From Rhizodiscina lignyota (Eukaryota > Ascomycota > Dothideomycetes > Aulographales > Rhizodiscinaceae): 64,000 nucleotides of DNA. The notes beneath the pieces were generated by a model that made no database searches, was not told the origin of the DNA, and was given only the letters and a program-made list of their open reading frames with translations. The position numbers were made by a program, and so were the translations under genes. The DNA lies in the NCBI GenBank assembly GCA_010015805.1, contig ML978128.1, positions 1,054,001 through 1,118,000 on the forward strand, read 5' to 3'. Below, piece by piece: positions 21,030 through 32,684 of this stretch (within the stretch, counting starts at the first letter, position 1; each line of letters opens with the position of its first letter).

Positions 21030-22730
21030 ATGCGGATGCCCTATGAGACGGTGGAACTGGTGAAGAGGAGGGGTTGGTTGAGCTTAATGAAGTAGTGGGC
21101 GGGGGCAGCTGTTGAAGAAATGATGACCTGCAAATTTCACGATTCGGGATACCGATTTGCAGCTTCTGCTTGGACGTTGTATTTATACGGCGTTGCACGG
21201 TTTGGCACCCTTTGGGAAGGCCACTCTGCTTTGGGCGTGTCTTTTCGAAAGTTTTCCAGAAGTATGGCATGGCGTATACGGGTCGGGCCTTTTGGTATAG
21301 GCAGGAACATAGTTACAATTACCTAAAGGCCTTCCGAATTTGAATGCTTTACTCTCATCTTTAGGTCATTAGCGTAGATTGTGTACCAGAAGGAAACGGA
21401 TCTCCGCAATTCTAGTCTCGGACTGCTACCCTCCCCGCAAAATCGGACTGATAGGTACAGCAAGGACCGGCTCCTTAGGCCTCGCATTGCGTGTCTCTGA
21501 CTCGCATTATTACCGAATCATCCGCCTTACAGCTGCATCGGGCTAACGTGATGATTGTGCATGAGACCCAGTAGCATCATCAGGAACCATTAAGGTGTCA
21601 CGAGGGCCGCAGTGGCGGGTGGGAGAAAGAGGCGCTGGTGGGTGAGAAAATTGTGGACGCCCTTTGCCAATTGGAGCGATCTGTCGCAGGGCAGTTTTGC
21701 GCCTTTCAAAGAGGTGAATTGGATGTACGATATCATAGAGGCATATTTTGGCATATTTTAAATCTTCTCCATGTATCAGAATTTCACAATCGCGCCGTTG
21801 AGGAGGGCGAATTCCGCGATTAAAAGATCAAGTTTTGATGGTGCCGGCCAGCGCTTCTGTCACCTGGACGGGCGGTAGCTGCGCCTCTCTGCATGCAAGT
21901 GAGTGAAAGCTTTTCTGCGAATGACAGAGCGAGCTGCAGCGCCCAATGGAAGGATGATGAGAGCTGATGACACGCACTTGTTTGCACTGTATCAGATTTG
22001 CTTCCAATTCAAGCGGACAAAGACGACGCAAGAGGAACTCTGGTCATGTTCTAGATATGCACACAAAGACAGGCAAGCAATAAATACAGAAAGCATGAAA
22101 CAGCGTCAGACTCGGTCGGGAGAATGCGGTATTTTAATGTTCGATCGATTAAGCATGGCCTGCACGCTGCTTCGGCTGGCCAATCCCCCCAGACTCTGAA
22201 TTCGCTCGCGCACAGCTTTGGCTTCAAGCGAACCCCAGGCGCTGCAACGACATATATCCCTACCGCCACGCCCAACTGCTCTTGCCTTTCTTTTCTACGC
22301 CGTCAATGGCATACACCGCCTTTATACATCCCATCTGCGCGCAATAACCCTCCCATTCCACCCGCTACAACCTCATTTTCTTTTCTCTGATCATCCTGTA
22401 AGTGACGTCTTTGTGCACCGTACCTGATCCTATTCCCGCGGCTACATGCGGTACTTTTCGTCATGGCTGGACGACCGCAACGGTGTTTGCATCTGCGAGC
22501 CTAGATGCATTCCACATATGCTGTGTCTCGTCATAGAACACCTTCAATGCAACTCACCACCACTGCTAGAGTCGAGTCGTGTGCACTTGCGGTATCTTCT
22601 ATTCAACCGCTTATCATTCACCACCTTCAAACTTCGCTGCCGCGCCATCGGACTGCTTTGTTTCGAGGAAGTACTGACCACCTCATGTCTAGGCTTTTTC
22701 CAGTTCCATCTTGTACCTCCTTCCACCACA
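21030..22730. other. intergenic and AIM21 leader
   Basis: 1.7 kb without a supported gene. The last ~450 bp are pyrimidine-rich and probably the AIM21 promoter/5' leader. The AIM21 frame stays open from an upstream ATG at 22446. Confidence 0.5.
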
Positions 22731-25700
22731 ATGTCGGCCCCAATCATCCCTGCACGCCCTACTCGATCGCAGCAACCAGCGGCAACAGCTACCATGGACG
22801 TCCCCCGAATCCCTCCACGTCCTAAGCGTAACATCGAGCGCTCTGTGTCCCCGAATCGAGACACATTCGCTAGATCACCTCTTAACGACTTGAGCTTCAA
22901 CCGCAATGCTCACGCCAATAGGAACTCGAGCAACTTGTCGACGTCACTACCCCAACGCCCGCCAAGTGTTGAGCTGCCCTCGATCGGACAAGAGGGCAAC
23001 GAGTATGCGCATATAATCGAGATACAAAATGATGGGGAGAATGATGTCGTATCGTATAGCGGCCCTGGAGAACCGTCACAGACAAAGAATGTGGCTGGAG
23101 ACTTGCCCCTCCACGCTCCGAAGGCATCATTGCCTGCTTTGGCGGCAAAGTCGAAGATTGCGATGGTCACTCGTACGGACTCTGATCAAGCTGCAGCCGC
23201 AGGCGTTGGCAAGCCAGCCAGTATTGGAGGAGAAAAGTCGGCCGACTCTCGCCCACAGAGCCGCCAAAGCCGCTCTGGCTCTTCACTTGCACTCTCTCGT
23301 CCACAATCCATCATGAAAGAGGGAGACGCTGAGGAGCAGGGAATCCCCGAGATTGGCCTTCAGATTCCGCTCTATCCCAATGCTGGGGATGTCCAGGCTC
23401 CCACACCTTCACCTTATGAAGGAAAACCTCATTCCGCTGGCATTGGCTTCTTCAATGATGGCAACAGCTTGCCAGCTCCCCGCAGACATCAACGCACAAA
23501 GAGCGGAAGGGAGATCTTCACCGGCCCTCCTGGCAGCTACGGTCTTCATGGGCACGGCAGAGTGGACCGTGATCAATTCGAGATGTCGTGGTACGACAAG
23601 CATCCCGGTGAACGTGAAAAAGAGGCTCAGGGAGCCTACGGTCCTTCGATTGCCGATAATCGAAAAGAGTGGGCTTTGAGCAGCGATGATCTGAATCGCT
23701 TGGTTCATCAGAACACCCACAACGTAATTAGCGTTGGTAAGCTTTGCCTCATGGCATTGCCAATTGGTATTTCCTAACCTTCATGACTTAGGTAAAACCC
23801 CAGCTGCTGTTGGAACTCCCGATGAGTTCATCGGCTACATAGCATCTGAGGAATACGCTTCGAGAATCGCTTCACCACGCCCAGCTTCAGCTGCACCTGT
23901 TGGCAGGCAGCGAACTAGCAGTTCGCACGCTCACGAGCCTCATGCAGAATCACCACTTCGCAAGATGAGCTTCCCCGTAAATGAGCTCAATCCCGTCATT
24001 AAACGAGTACATTCAAACGATCATGCCGTCGAGAGCGAAAATGAAGAGGATGTGATTCATGTCGAGCCTTTATCGCGTGTACAGAGCAGGATGACTGGAG
24101 GCGGCTATGACCCACCAGTTGAAGATCTTGGTGTGTACGGTGGCAATACTGAAGCCGAGGGAGGTATTATCGACGAGCAGGGCTACGGCGCTCCTATTCT
24201 CGCGTCCGACGAGGTCGCTAAAACACCAGGCATGGAATTCTTACAGCCGGCTATCCCGCCCGAACAGGAGCGCAGAGGAAGCTCGTACTTTGCTGGAGTG
24301 GACTCTGACGGTAACCCGGTATATCAGAGTGGCCACCGCCAGAGTCGCCCATCAAGTCGATCGAACAGCTTGGCTGGTTTGCATCGTTTCATAAGTCAGG
24401 AAGAAGGAACTCACACTCCTCTGGAAGACGTGAAGGAGTACGAGCCGCTCTTCCCCGACGATGACGGCGTTCTGAAAACCAAGGATGGTAGAATTCCACC
24501 GAAAGATAAGGTCCAGCGTCCTGATTACCTCGCGCGACACCACTTCCCCAGCAAAGATGTGTGGGAAGATACTCCCAGCAGTTTGATGTACGTCACGACT
24601 GTTGAGACGCCGCCACCAGATGTGCACAAGAAGAGAACCGCCACTTTCGAGACACCAGAGGTTGAGGAAGCAAGGAAGCAGGACATCACTGAGGAAGACA
24701 AGGAAGACTTCTTGTCTGAGCACACCAAGAAATTTGCCAAATCATATCTCAACAAAGATGTATTGGCAGATATGTCAGAACGGCCCGGCATGAAACGTCG
24801 TTTCCCGAGTCAGGATATCTGGGAAGATACGCCATCACATCATGTCATCACAACCATCATTACGCCTGAGCCTGAAAAGAAGGAAATAAGTCCTCAAGAG
24901 GCGAAGAAACAACCCGATATCCCAGCTCGACCAGTCAAGGGTCAGCCGCCTTCTATTCCTACGCGTCCGGCCAAGAAACCAGAAGTGAAGGAGACGTCAC
25001 CAGTAGACAAGAAAGCTGCACCATTCATTCCAGAGAAACCAAAACCACATGTCCCAGCCCGCCCGTCTAAACCTATGCCGCGCGATTCGTCCGAGCAAGT
25101 GCCTCTTGCAAAGACCACATCAGTCGGTAGCACTGGGAGCGCAGGTGACGCTTCTTCAGAAGGCGTCGTAGTCGAGAAGAAGGCTCCGCCGCCGCGTCCA
25201 GCTAAGCAGTTTGGCGGTATTAAAGGTGGTTTCATCAGCGAATTGCAGAGCAAGCTGCAATTGGGACCGCAAGCGCCGAAGAAGGAGGCCCCTCCGCCAG
25301 AAGAGGATAAGGTGGAAGAGAAGGCCCCATTAGCGGACGCGCGCAAGGGCCGCGCGAGGGGTCCCGCAAGAAGGAAGCCTGGCGTTAGTCCATCTGCTGC
25401 AGCAATGGAAGAAGCGCCAGCGCCAAAGAAAGTTACTTTTAGTATCTTGCAACCGTCGAGTGTTTGGGAAATTGATGATTCTGGGCATATAGAGATGGGC
25501 AAAGTTCTCAACGCGGCAAAGGAGTTGGTACCAGAGCAGCCAGCCTTGAGGCAGCCGTCCTCTGAAAGTATCACGCCGCCGTTGGAGGCCGACGGAAGCG
25601 GCGAAGCAGCAGGAGAGGGTTACTTCGCGCCAGCTGCCCCGGCGACTTCGACAAAAGCCGCGGCAAAGGCTGCACCAGGAGTCGAGAGTCCAGAAGAGAA

Positions 25701-25980
25701 GGCCAAGCCCACTGAGCCTGAAGTCCCCACAGAGGCACCGGAGCGCAAGGACGAGAGCCTTGCAGAGATGCATTCCGAGGAAGCGGCGCCATCGCCGGAG
25801 AAAGCTGTGCAGACAGGAGAGACTGTGATTGAGCATGGCATGGAAGGCGAAGGGAAGGAGAAGGAAAAGCTGACGGCATATAACGACGGTGCAGCACAAG
25901 AGCCAGGAACCGTAGTCGTGAGAGAGGGAGAAGAGGTCCCATCTGTCACTGCCACAGCTGGTGAAGAAAACACAAACTGA
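22731..25980 (+). CDS. AIM21: AIM21-like actin-patch regulator
   Basis: Exons 22731-23736 and 23792-25980, 1064 aa. The 55-nt intron (CTAAC branch) joins NTHNVISV to GKTPAAVGTPDEFIGYIASE. The protein is largely disordered and rich in P, E, K and A. N-terminal IPARPTRSQQ and MDVPRIPPRPKRNIERSVSP are the conserved start of the fungal AIM21 family. Two near-repeats, HHFPSKDVWEDTPSSLMYVT and RRFPSQDIWEDTPSHHVITT (with a weaker SVWEIDDSGHIEM later), alternate with proline motifs such as IPARPVKGQPPSIPTRPAKK, which look like SH3-binding or capping-protein-binding sites. Yeast Aim21 with Tda2 binds capping protein and tunes actin assembly at endocytic patches. An in-frame ATG at 22446 could add 95 residues, but the family start is at 22731. 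Confidence 0.88.
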
Positions 25981-27201
25981 ACTGGCGTGTAAGCGGAGGC
26001 GGAATCTCCCAACTAAAAGTGCATTACTGTTGGAGTTCATTGGGGGTTGAGCTATAGATCCAGCTCTGTAGCATTTCCTGCACCTGACTTCCTGAACACT
26101 CTTTTTCACTTCGTCTCAGATGTCAACACGGCCTCAATTGTAGCATCAATACAACGGTCTCACATCCACCTTTGCGTTCAGCTTTTATGCATGGCAATTC
26201 ATAAACTACGTACGTAGAATGGAAGTGCAATTCAACATTCCACCACTCGCTCGCAAGTTCGGAGTATCGGTGCACTCACCCTAGACCAAACTCTTGTGCC
26301 CAATTTGACTCCGCCTCCCACCTCTCCGCCCTAATCTCGCAGTCATGTGCCCCCCGAATAAACAGCCACATCGCTGATCCGTAACTACTGTATCTCAGTG
26401 ATGTTCTGCACGCTGGGTCAGGTCCTCAGCATCAGGTCCTCAGGAGGCGGATCCGAGTTTCTGCCACAGCTCTGCGCCCGAAGAATGATAGGTTGTGTCC
26501 ACAGACACAAGCATCGCTATCGACGAACGCATCAAGCCGATCTGAAGTTCAGATCTCCGTGCCAGCCGTAGGTGCTTAGTTGAGGCTTCGTAAGAGGATC
26601 AAGTTGTTATTTCCGTGAGGTAATGGTACTGCTACTGGAGGGACAGCGGGAGGATGCGGCTAACGAGACTGGTTCCTGGGGAGAGAGTGGCGACGCGCAC
26701 TATTAGTTCGATGTATGCGGAGTACAGGTAGACGCGATTGAGGGATTTATCACAGAAGTAGAGGAAATACGAGCCAAAATGGGTGTTCACAGGGGAGGCC
26801 ATTTAAGGTTGTTTCCAGCGGTCAGGAACAAACCGATCCTGGCTTGATAAGCACTAGGTACGACCCAGACATCTCCATGGCACAAAGCGTGCGTCCTGCT
26901 TTGTAAGTTAATTATGCCTAGATTTGGCCCACTTTCTTGACATACTCGCTGGTATCACAGACACAAGAGAGAAGGCCATTTTGAAGTCTAACATTCGACA
27001 TTGCTTTTCGTAGTCGCTCTAGACAGAGTAACGTGTCAGCTCTACTACATCACGGTAACAATATTGTAAACAATGCCCGACAGCTTGTTTGAGGCTGGGT
27101 CAATGTTCTAACCCTCGATTTATGATCGCTGGGAGGCCGGCAAACGCCGCGGTTCGACGCCGGAAAAGTCATCGTTGTCCAGTCGTTCGCCGGGAAGGCA
27201 T
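25981..27201. other. intergenic between convergent genes
   Basis: 1.2 kb between the 3' ends of AIM21 and the acetyltransferase gene. A tiny direct repeat (TCAGGTCCTCAG twice, 2 bp apart) lies near 26418-26444. No gene seen. Confidence 0.5.
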
Positions 27202-27920
27202 CTAACTCTGAGTTCCTAACTTCGTCTTGTCGATTTCGAAGATTATAAGCTTTATCATTCTCCGCGGCCGGATTGGTGAGATCTCGCCTTTAGTCGGAAG
27301 ATTCATCGCCTCAACCGATTTTCTCAGCTCTGCCAGCTCTTCATGAGACAGTTCTACTTTCTCTTCGTCACCACCATCTTGAACTACTCGCTCTTCCTTT
27401 CTCAAGAATCCAACCTTCTCCAGGACTCTCTGACTTCCTTTGTTCTCTTCTGCCACCCAAGCTTCTAGTTTGTTCATATCAACCAGGTCAGGGTGTCGAG
27501 ATAGCTCCTTGACGAAGGCCGAGACTGCTTCAGTGGCTATGCCCTTGCCCCAAGTGGCTGGATGGAATTGATATCCCAATTCTTGACTGCCGACAACCCC
27601 CATTGTTGCAATAACTTTGGGCGTCGAAGGGTCAACCATGGACGGATCTAGCAGCTCCGCACAGTACTGAAAGTTCTGCGGACGCTCCAATCTCTGGCCG
27701 ATCCATTCTTCTGCTTCGCTTAACGAGAGCCATTTTGGGCGAACGCTGGAGCACAGATTTAGCGAGGAGAGTGCGGAAAGGGTGGGAGACTCGACACAGA
27801 CCTCCACCTGTACACCTCCTCGAAAGAGCGGAGTGCGTAGACATCAGGTGCGTCTTCCAGGGTCAGCGGTCTTAGCCGAAGTCTCTGAGTCAAGATTTCG
27901 TTCCACTGAGGAAATGACAT
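27202..27920 (-). CDS. GNAT-family N-acetyltransferase (RimJ/RimL-like)
   Basis: Minus strand, exons 27920-27808 and 27745-27202; 218 aa. The 62-nt intron has GTGGAG..CAG, GCTAAA branch. The start MSFPQWNEILTQRLRLRPLT followed by LEDAPDVYALRSFEEV is the beta1-alpha1 opening of the RimJ/RimL-like acetyltransferases. The acetyl-CoA region reads ELGYQFHPATWGKGIATEAV, a G-x-G-type loop, and EAWVAEENKGSQRVLEKVGF is the conserved beta6-alpha4 motif. It probably acetylates an amine using acetyl-CoA; the acceptor is unknown. The C-terminal 40 residues (glutamate-rich then basic) are not typical of the core fold. The first junction (VYSVRPKW) rests on phase, not on a strong donor. Confidence 0.82.
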
Positions 27921-28628
27921 GGCAGAGAAAGGACGGAGATTAAGGGGATACGCGGGAGAAGAGGACAGCGCCGGACTACGCGACACTTATATACATCAAG
28001 AGCGACCCGACCTTCCAACAGCGGACTGCTCATGTGCTTCAGTTACTCCCTACGGTCTAAAGGCTCACGAGGCAGCTAATCAAATGTCGCCGGCTGCTGT
28101 GAATGACCCCTACTCGGACGACTGCGGTGCAGCGCGGTACGGAGACGGGCATGCAATGCCTATCCCAAAGGCAGATGGTAGTGCGTCCGGGAATACCGCT
28201 GAGAGATTCGCCGCCTGTAATAGCAGCCTTGGTTGTATAAGCAGAGACTATTCGACAGATAGGCGGATGTAGATCGATTAGATTAGAGCATGCCTGCATG
28301 CCTGCTGGCCTAAGAGCCGTTGGGCTCCACTGCCGCCGCCTTAGCCCCTTCACACGAGCCGAGAGCGCCTAGCACATCACCTGCATCGCTCCACCGCATC
28401 GCGCACACTCTCCCGCGCAGGCGAACTTCTGCACACAGCCTTGCGTAACCCCATGTGCAGCCTGTGAAATATACATACCGAACCCCCTCGAACATTGCCT
28501 GAGGAGCCTCACCACTCACCGGAGGGTGTGCGAGGGGTGGCGCAAGGCAAAGCTGAACACACCGCCGATAAATTCCCCCCGCGCACACCTCACCCCACCA
28601 CTCGCATTATGGCCTTGTCGCACCACAA
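27921..28628. promoter_or_regulatory. divergent intergenic region
   Basis: 708 bp between the divergent acetyltransferase and RBR ligase starts; must hold both promoters. The second half is C-rich. No specific site assigned. Confidence 0.5.
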
Positions 28629-31391
28629 ATGGCGCCCGGACACTTGAGAAGCACTCATGGAGACGACTCCAATCGGCGGCGAAGGCATAGGCATAAGCAC
28701 GACACTTCTTACAACTCCGACGACCATCGTCCTTCTCATAAGCGCCACAGCGCGTACCGAGACGAGGAGTATGATCGCGACGGGCACCGGATACGGAGTA
28801 GCCATAGACATCGGCACAGAGTCGACGAGGACAGGTCACGACGCAATCGCGAGTATGAGGGTAGGAGAGAAGTAGCTGCAAGAGGCCACAGTCGTCGATA
28901 TGGCGCTGTCGAAGCCAACGCTTCGAGGAGAAGGCATGCTGCACCAGGCACGCTGCATCGCACTCTCTCATCCTCGACACTCTCAAGTATCACATCAGCC
29001 AGCCCTCATCTAGAGCAGTCTTCAAGAATCAGCGAAGCACCGCTCTACCATGAACAACTTAGACAGAGTCAAACTGGCCACAGCTCGCGCAGACGTCCTG
29101 GCCTCGAGGAATCTTTCAGTAGGCACGCCCGACACCTGCCTCGCCCTGCGCGCAGCTCGCCGCCCGTTTCGGCACGCAACCCACCACCACCACCAGCTCC
29201 TCTTCCTCCTCCAGCCTTAGAGACAAAGTCGGACATCGGATCACTGTCGTCAGATTCTTCTGAGGACTCTGATGATGAAAGAGACACCGCTCCGGTCTCT
29301 ATGCGGACTCCTCCGCCTCTCCTAAATCATACACCTGCAACTACACCTTCAGTTGCTCCCATACCTGAACAAATTATTCCTAGCGCATCAGTTCCAACTT
29401 CGGAGATGCCAAAAGGTGATGCCCAAGCTGCGCTTGCGCCAGGAGCTCCTCAATATGCCGCTGTTCCTCCTCAGATCTCTTCAGACCCACCTCCTCCGAG
29501 CCTGGATGGCCATCGCAGGTACTCAAGAACTGACAACAACTCGTTTCTTTCACAACTGGCACGATCTACCAACCTGCACTCCTCGTCTCGAAGGAGTGTA
29601 GTAAGTACTAGGCCGAAGCTTAGTACTCCTCCTGCAGCTAGTATAACTACAACCGAGCCTCAACCACAAACTCAACCTCAACCTCAACCTCCCCGACCTA
29701 GCATGAGAAGGACCGTGTCAACGACAACAGCTCCAGCAATAATTCGACGTAAGACAACTGGTAGCATTCTTTCTAGCATATTGAAGCCACAGACTCAACC
29801 TTCAGCGCCTTCAGCACCGGCAGAACCACCTGCTCCCGAAGAAAAGGTTGAATGCCTTACTTGTTGCGATGAGGTGCCAGTCTCACAATCGGCAAAGCTT
29901 GAGTGCGATCACGTGATGTGTAATTCCTGCCTCAAGCGTATCTTCAGGCTGTCCGTTAAAGACCCTGAGCACATGCCTCCAAAATGCTGTACCGAACACC
30001 ACATACCCCTCAATCTCGTTGCGCCACTCTTCGATAACAAGTTTAAGACACTCTGGAACGAAAAATTCAGAGAATTCTCGACGAAAGATCGCATGTACTG
30101 CCCGAAAGCAGGATGCGGTGAGTGGATCCAGCCAAAGGACATCAAGCTAGACCGCTCTGTAGGACGTCGCTACGGAACCTGCACCAAGTGCAAGACAAAA
30201 GTGTGCAAGAAATGCAACATGAAATGGCACGGAAGCAAGGACTGCAAGAATGATGCGGAGACTCGCCAACTCCTAGACACGGCAAAACAGGAGGGCTGGC
30301 AGCGCTGCTACAATTGCAAGGCAATGGTGCAATTAGCTGAGGGTTGCAACCACATGAAATGGCAAGTTACATATTTTCATACTTTCAGTAAAGCTGCGGA
30401 TTACTGACTTATTACCAGTCGCTGCACGGCCGAGTTCTGTATGATTTGCGGCCTCAAATGGAAGACTTGCGATTGTCCCTGGTTCAACACTCCGCCAGAC
30501 GCCGAGGATATGCCATTCGGAGGCATGCTCTTCCCTCCACCTGCACTCTTTCGACCGCGCATACGTATGCGAGCAGCAGGCCATTTTGGCTATCCACCTC
30601 CGCTGCCAGGAGCAGCACGTGGTGCCGGAGGCTTCCACGCAGAGATTGCTGCACGAAGGGCTCAAGAGCGTGCAGATGAGCGTCTCGCGAGACAGCTTCA
30701 GGCCCAGGATTTCGGCGTAGATGAGCCCATTGATCCTCTAGACATGGTCCTTGAACGTGATTTCGGTTTTGGTGGCATGGACGCTGGCGCGAACCTTGCA
30801 ATACATCTAATGGGGATCGCTGGTCTTGCTCTCCGCGATGACGAGCTTGGCCCTGATGTGTTTCAGGCTGCACGTCACCGGCGGCCGTCTCCATTCGGCA
30901 GAGGATATTGGATGCGCCCACAACCGGGAGAGAATGCAAATCAACCGCGCGGTCGACGAGCACGCTCACCACCACGAGTTCCACCTGGTTCCCCGGACTT
31001 TGAGCGTCACGTTCTTCGAGCGGATATCCCGAGACCACGCATGCCGCGGACCCCAGAAGCTCCTGAAGCACCTGGAGCTGGTGTCTTGCGCAGTGCAGAG
31101 GTCCCTTCTGTCATCGATGACGAAACTACGTACTCCACCTCCATATGGGCCAGTGAGACAGACTCGATGGGCATGAGGCGCGCAGGACTTGGTCGCCGTG
31201 CTACAGTCCATGAGTCGGCGATGGATGACCTACCTGGGCGTCCGTCTACCGCCGCTATGGCGGGACTTGCGGGCGGCGGCGGAGGGCTGTCGAGGGGACG
31301 TGATCGCGTCGGAGGATGGCTCGAACACGTTGCTGGTGCTCCTGCTCGGGAGTATACACCCATGTTTGGCGGCGGAGACCGCTTATTTTGA
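28629..31391 (+). CDS. RBR (RING-IBR-RING) E3 ubiquitin ligase
   Basis: Exons 28629-30361 and 30419-31391; 901 aa. The N-terminal ~400 residues are disordered: first R/H/S-rich, later proline-rich with PQPQTQPQPQPQPP. RING1 starts at about residue 408 (CLTCCDEV..CDHVMCNSCL..PPKCC). An IBR follows (YCPKAGCGEW..CTKCKTKVCKKCNMKW), then RING2 (CYNCKAMVQLAEGCNHMKCR). In this family the Cys of GC(N/D)HM forms the thioester with ubiquitin; it is present. The intron starts with GC (GCAAGT at 30362) and ends CAG; it splits the TGT codon of the Cys after HMK, a predicted zinc ligand. Reading on without splicing truncates RING2. The C-terminal 300 residues are low-complexity. Confidence 0.9.
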
Positions 31392-32045
31392 GTAATAGCC
31401 CACCTTCCTTCGATCAAAAAGGCGTTTCGGCTTTGCATTTATGAGCGTTAAGGAGCATGCGAGGTATACCCGGTTTGCTAGCTGAAGAGTCTCTCTATTT
31501 TCACCTATGAGAACCCGTGAGTGTATGGCATGAATCTTTAGCTTACGTCCAGACCTAGAGAAATGAAACTTCCTATTGTATGTCAGAGGATATCTGAGAA
31601 GATGTCAATGTAAATGTGATCGAAGGGAGCTAAAGCAAGGAGATGCGTCCAAGTTCACTCTACAGGAAAGCGGTGAGGAGAGCGTTCGAGCTACGCGGAT
31701 GATAAAAGGAGGATCCGCCGCAATGCGGACGCATAGTTGAAAGAAAGTTCGAGAAGACTTTTGCGTTCCTATCCTTTGGATTTGTGCTTAAAATTAGGCG
31801 GTGTTTCATCGCCGTGATTTGGCGTTGCCAGTCACGTCGCCACGCGCCAGATTCGCGTCGAGATCAGCGCAGCTCCTCAGGCATTGCATCATTGCTCAGC
31901 TCCTCGCATCTAAGGTATTTAACACCCCAGCGGCCTGGAGCTTCTGGTCAATCATCGGATACTCAACTTTCTTCATTGTCTACCTCCTCGTCCCCAGAGT
32001 CTGCTGTTTCATCTACAAATATCCACCAAGCTATCATCGCAAAGA
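31392..32045. other. intergenic
   Basis: 3' flank of the RBR gene and upstream region of the next small gene. There is no ATG between 31741 and 32046 on the plus strand in any frame I checked. Confidence 0.5.
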
Positions 32046-32549
32046 ATGGAAAGCCACCCCGATCCTTATACCACGAACCGCGACGTTTAGACCGCGACCT
32101 TGCTCAACGAACCTGTGGACCCCAATGCGACGCGTAAATACAAAGAGCTCCATAACGCTCTGAACAACCTCCTCGAGAAGCTGGTCAACCACCCTGCCAT
32201 GGCGCCGAATCTGCAGCAGACGTATATGACGCCGGCGTACTGCAAGACCAAGGTGTACTTCATGTGGGACTTTGTGGGCAGGACGAGGGGTAAGTGGTCC
32301 TGATGTGTGCATATCACTGCTACTCATGAATGCGGCGTAGGCATGATGGATATGGTCGATCCAGCAAAGCCAGAGAACCAGAAGGAGACGTGGGAGGATC
32401 TGACCGGCAGGGCCATATTCTCAGACGTCCTGATCCATGACACAACAGGGAAGGCGGATATGATGTTCATCAATTGCGACGAGGACGCCGAGTTTGGTGA
32501 CGAGGTCAAGGCTGCAGGCCGCGCAGTCAGCCGAGCTGCCGAGATGTGA
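32046..32549 (+). pseudogene. small unidentified gene, start interrupted by in-frame TAG
   Basis: Exons 32046-32289 and 32341-32549. The intron (51 nt) has GTAAGT..TAG and closes phase (GRTRG|MMDMVD). The frame from ATG 32046 reads MESHPDPYTTNRDV, then TAG at 32088-32090, then continues TATLLNEPVDPNATRKYKEL through LQQTYMTPAYCKTKVYFMWD to RAVSRAAEM. The bases before the stop look coding and lie in the same frame, so this could be a nonsense allele, read-through, or a sequence error. If translation instead begins at the ATG at 32199, the product is 99 aa. A third option is that TTTAG at 32086-32090 is a splice acceptor for an unseen 5' exon. I do not recognise the family; no domain or signal is visible. 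Confidence 0.55.
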
Positions 32550-32684
32550 TGGTGCTCGAGTCGACATTATTGAAGAATCTGGGTGGTTGATTTCAGGCGT
32601 TGGCATGTGATTATTCTCATGGGCGGCAAATGTACAATGTCAGGAACGGTTTGGATCCCTTTGGTACTACGAATTCGATTAGCC

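Noticed and set aside
24942-26109. minus-strand frames of 210-259 codons inside AIM21
   Set aside because: Antisense to biased P/E/K-rich coding sequence; no independent features.
27148-27165. GGTTCGA-type B-box word (also near 53633)
   Set aside because: No A box or acceptor stem at the right distance, so not a tRNA gene.
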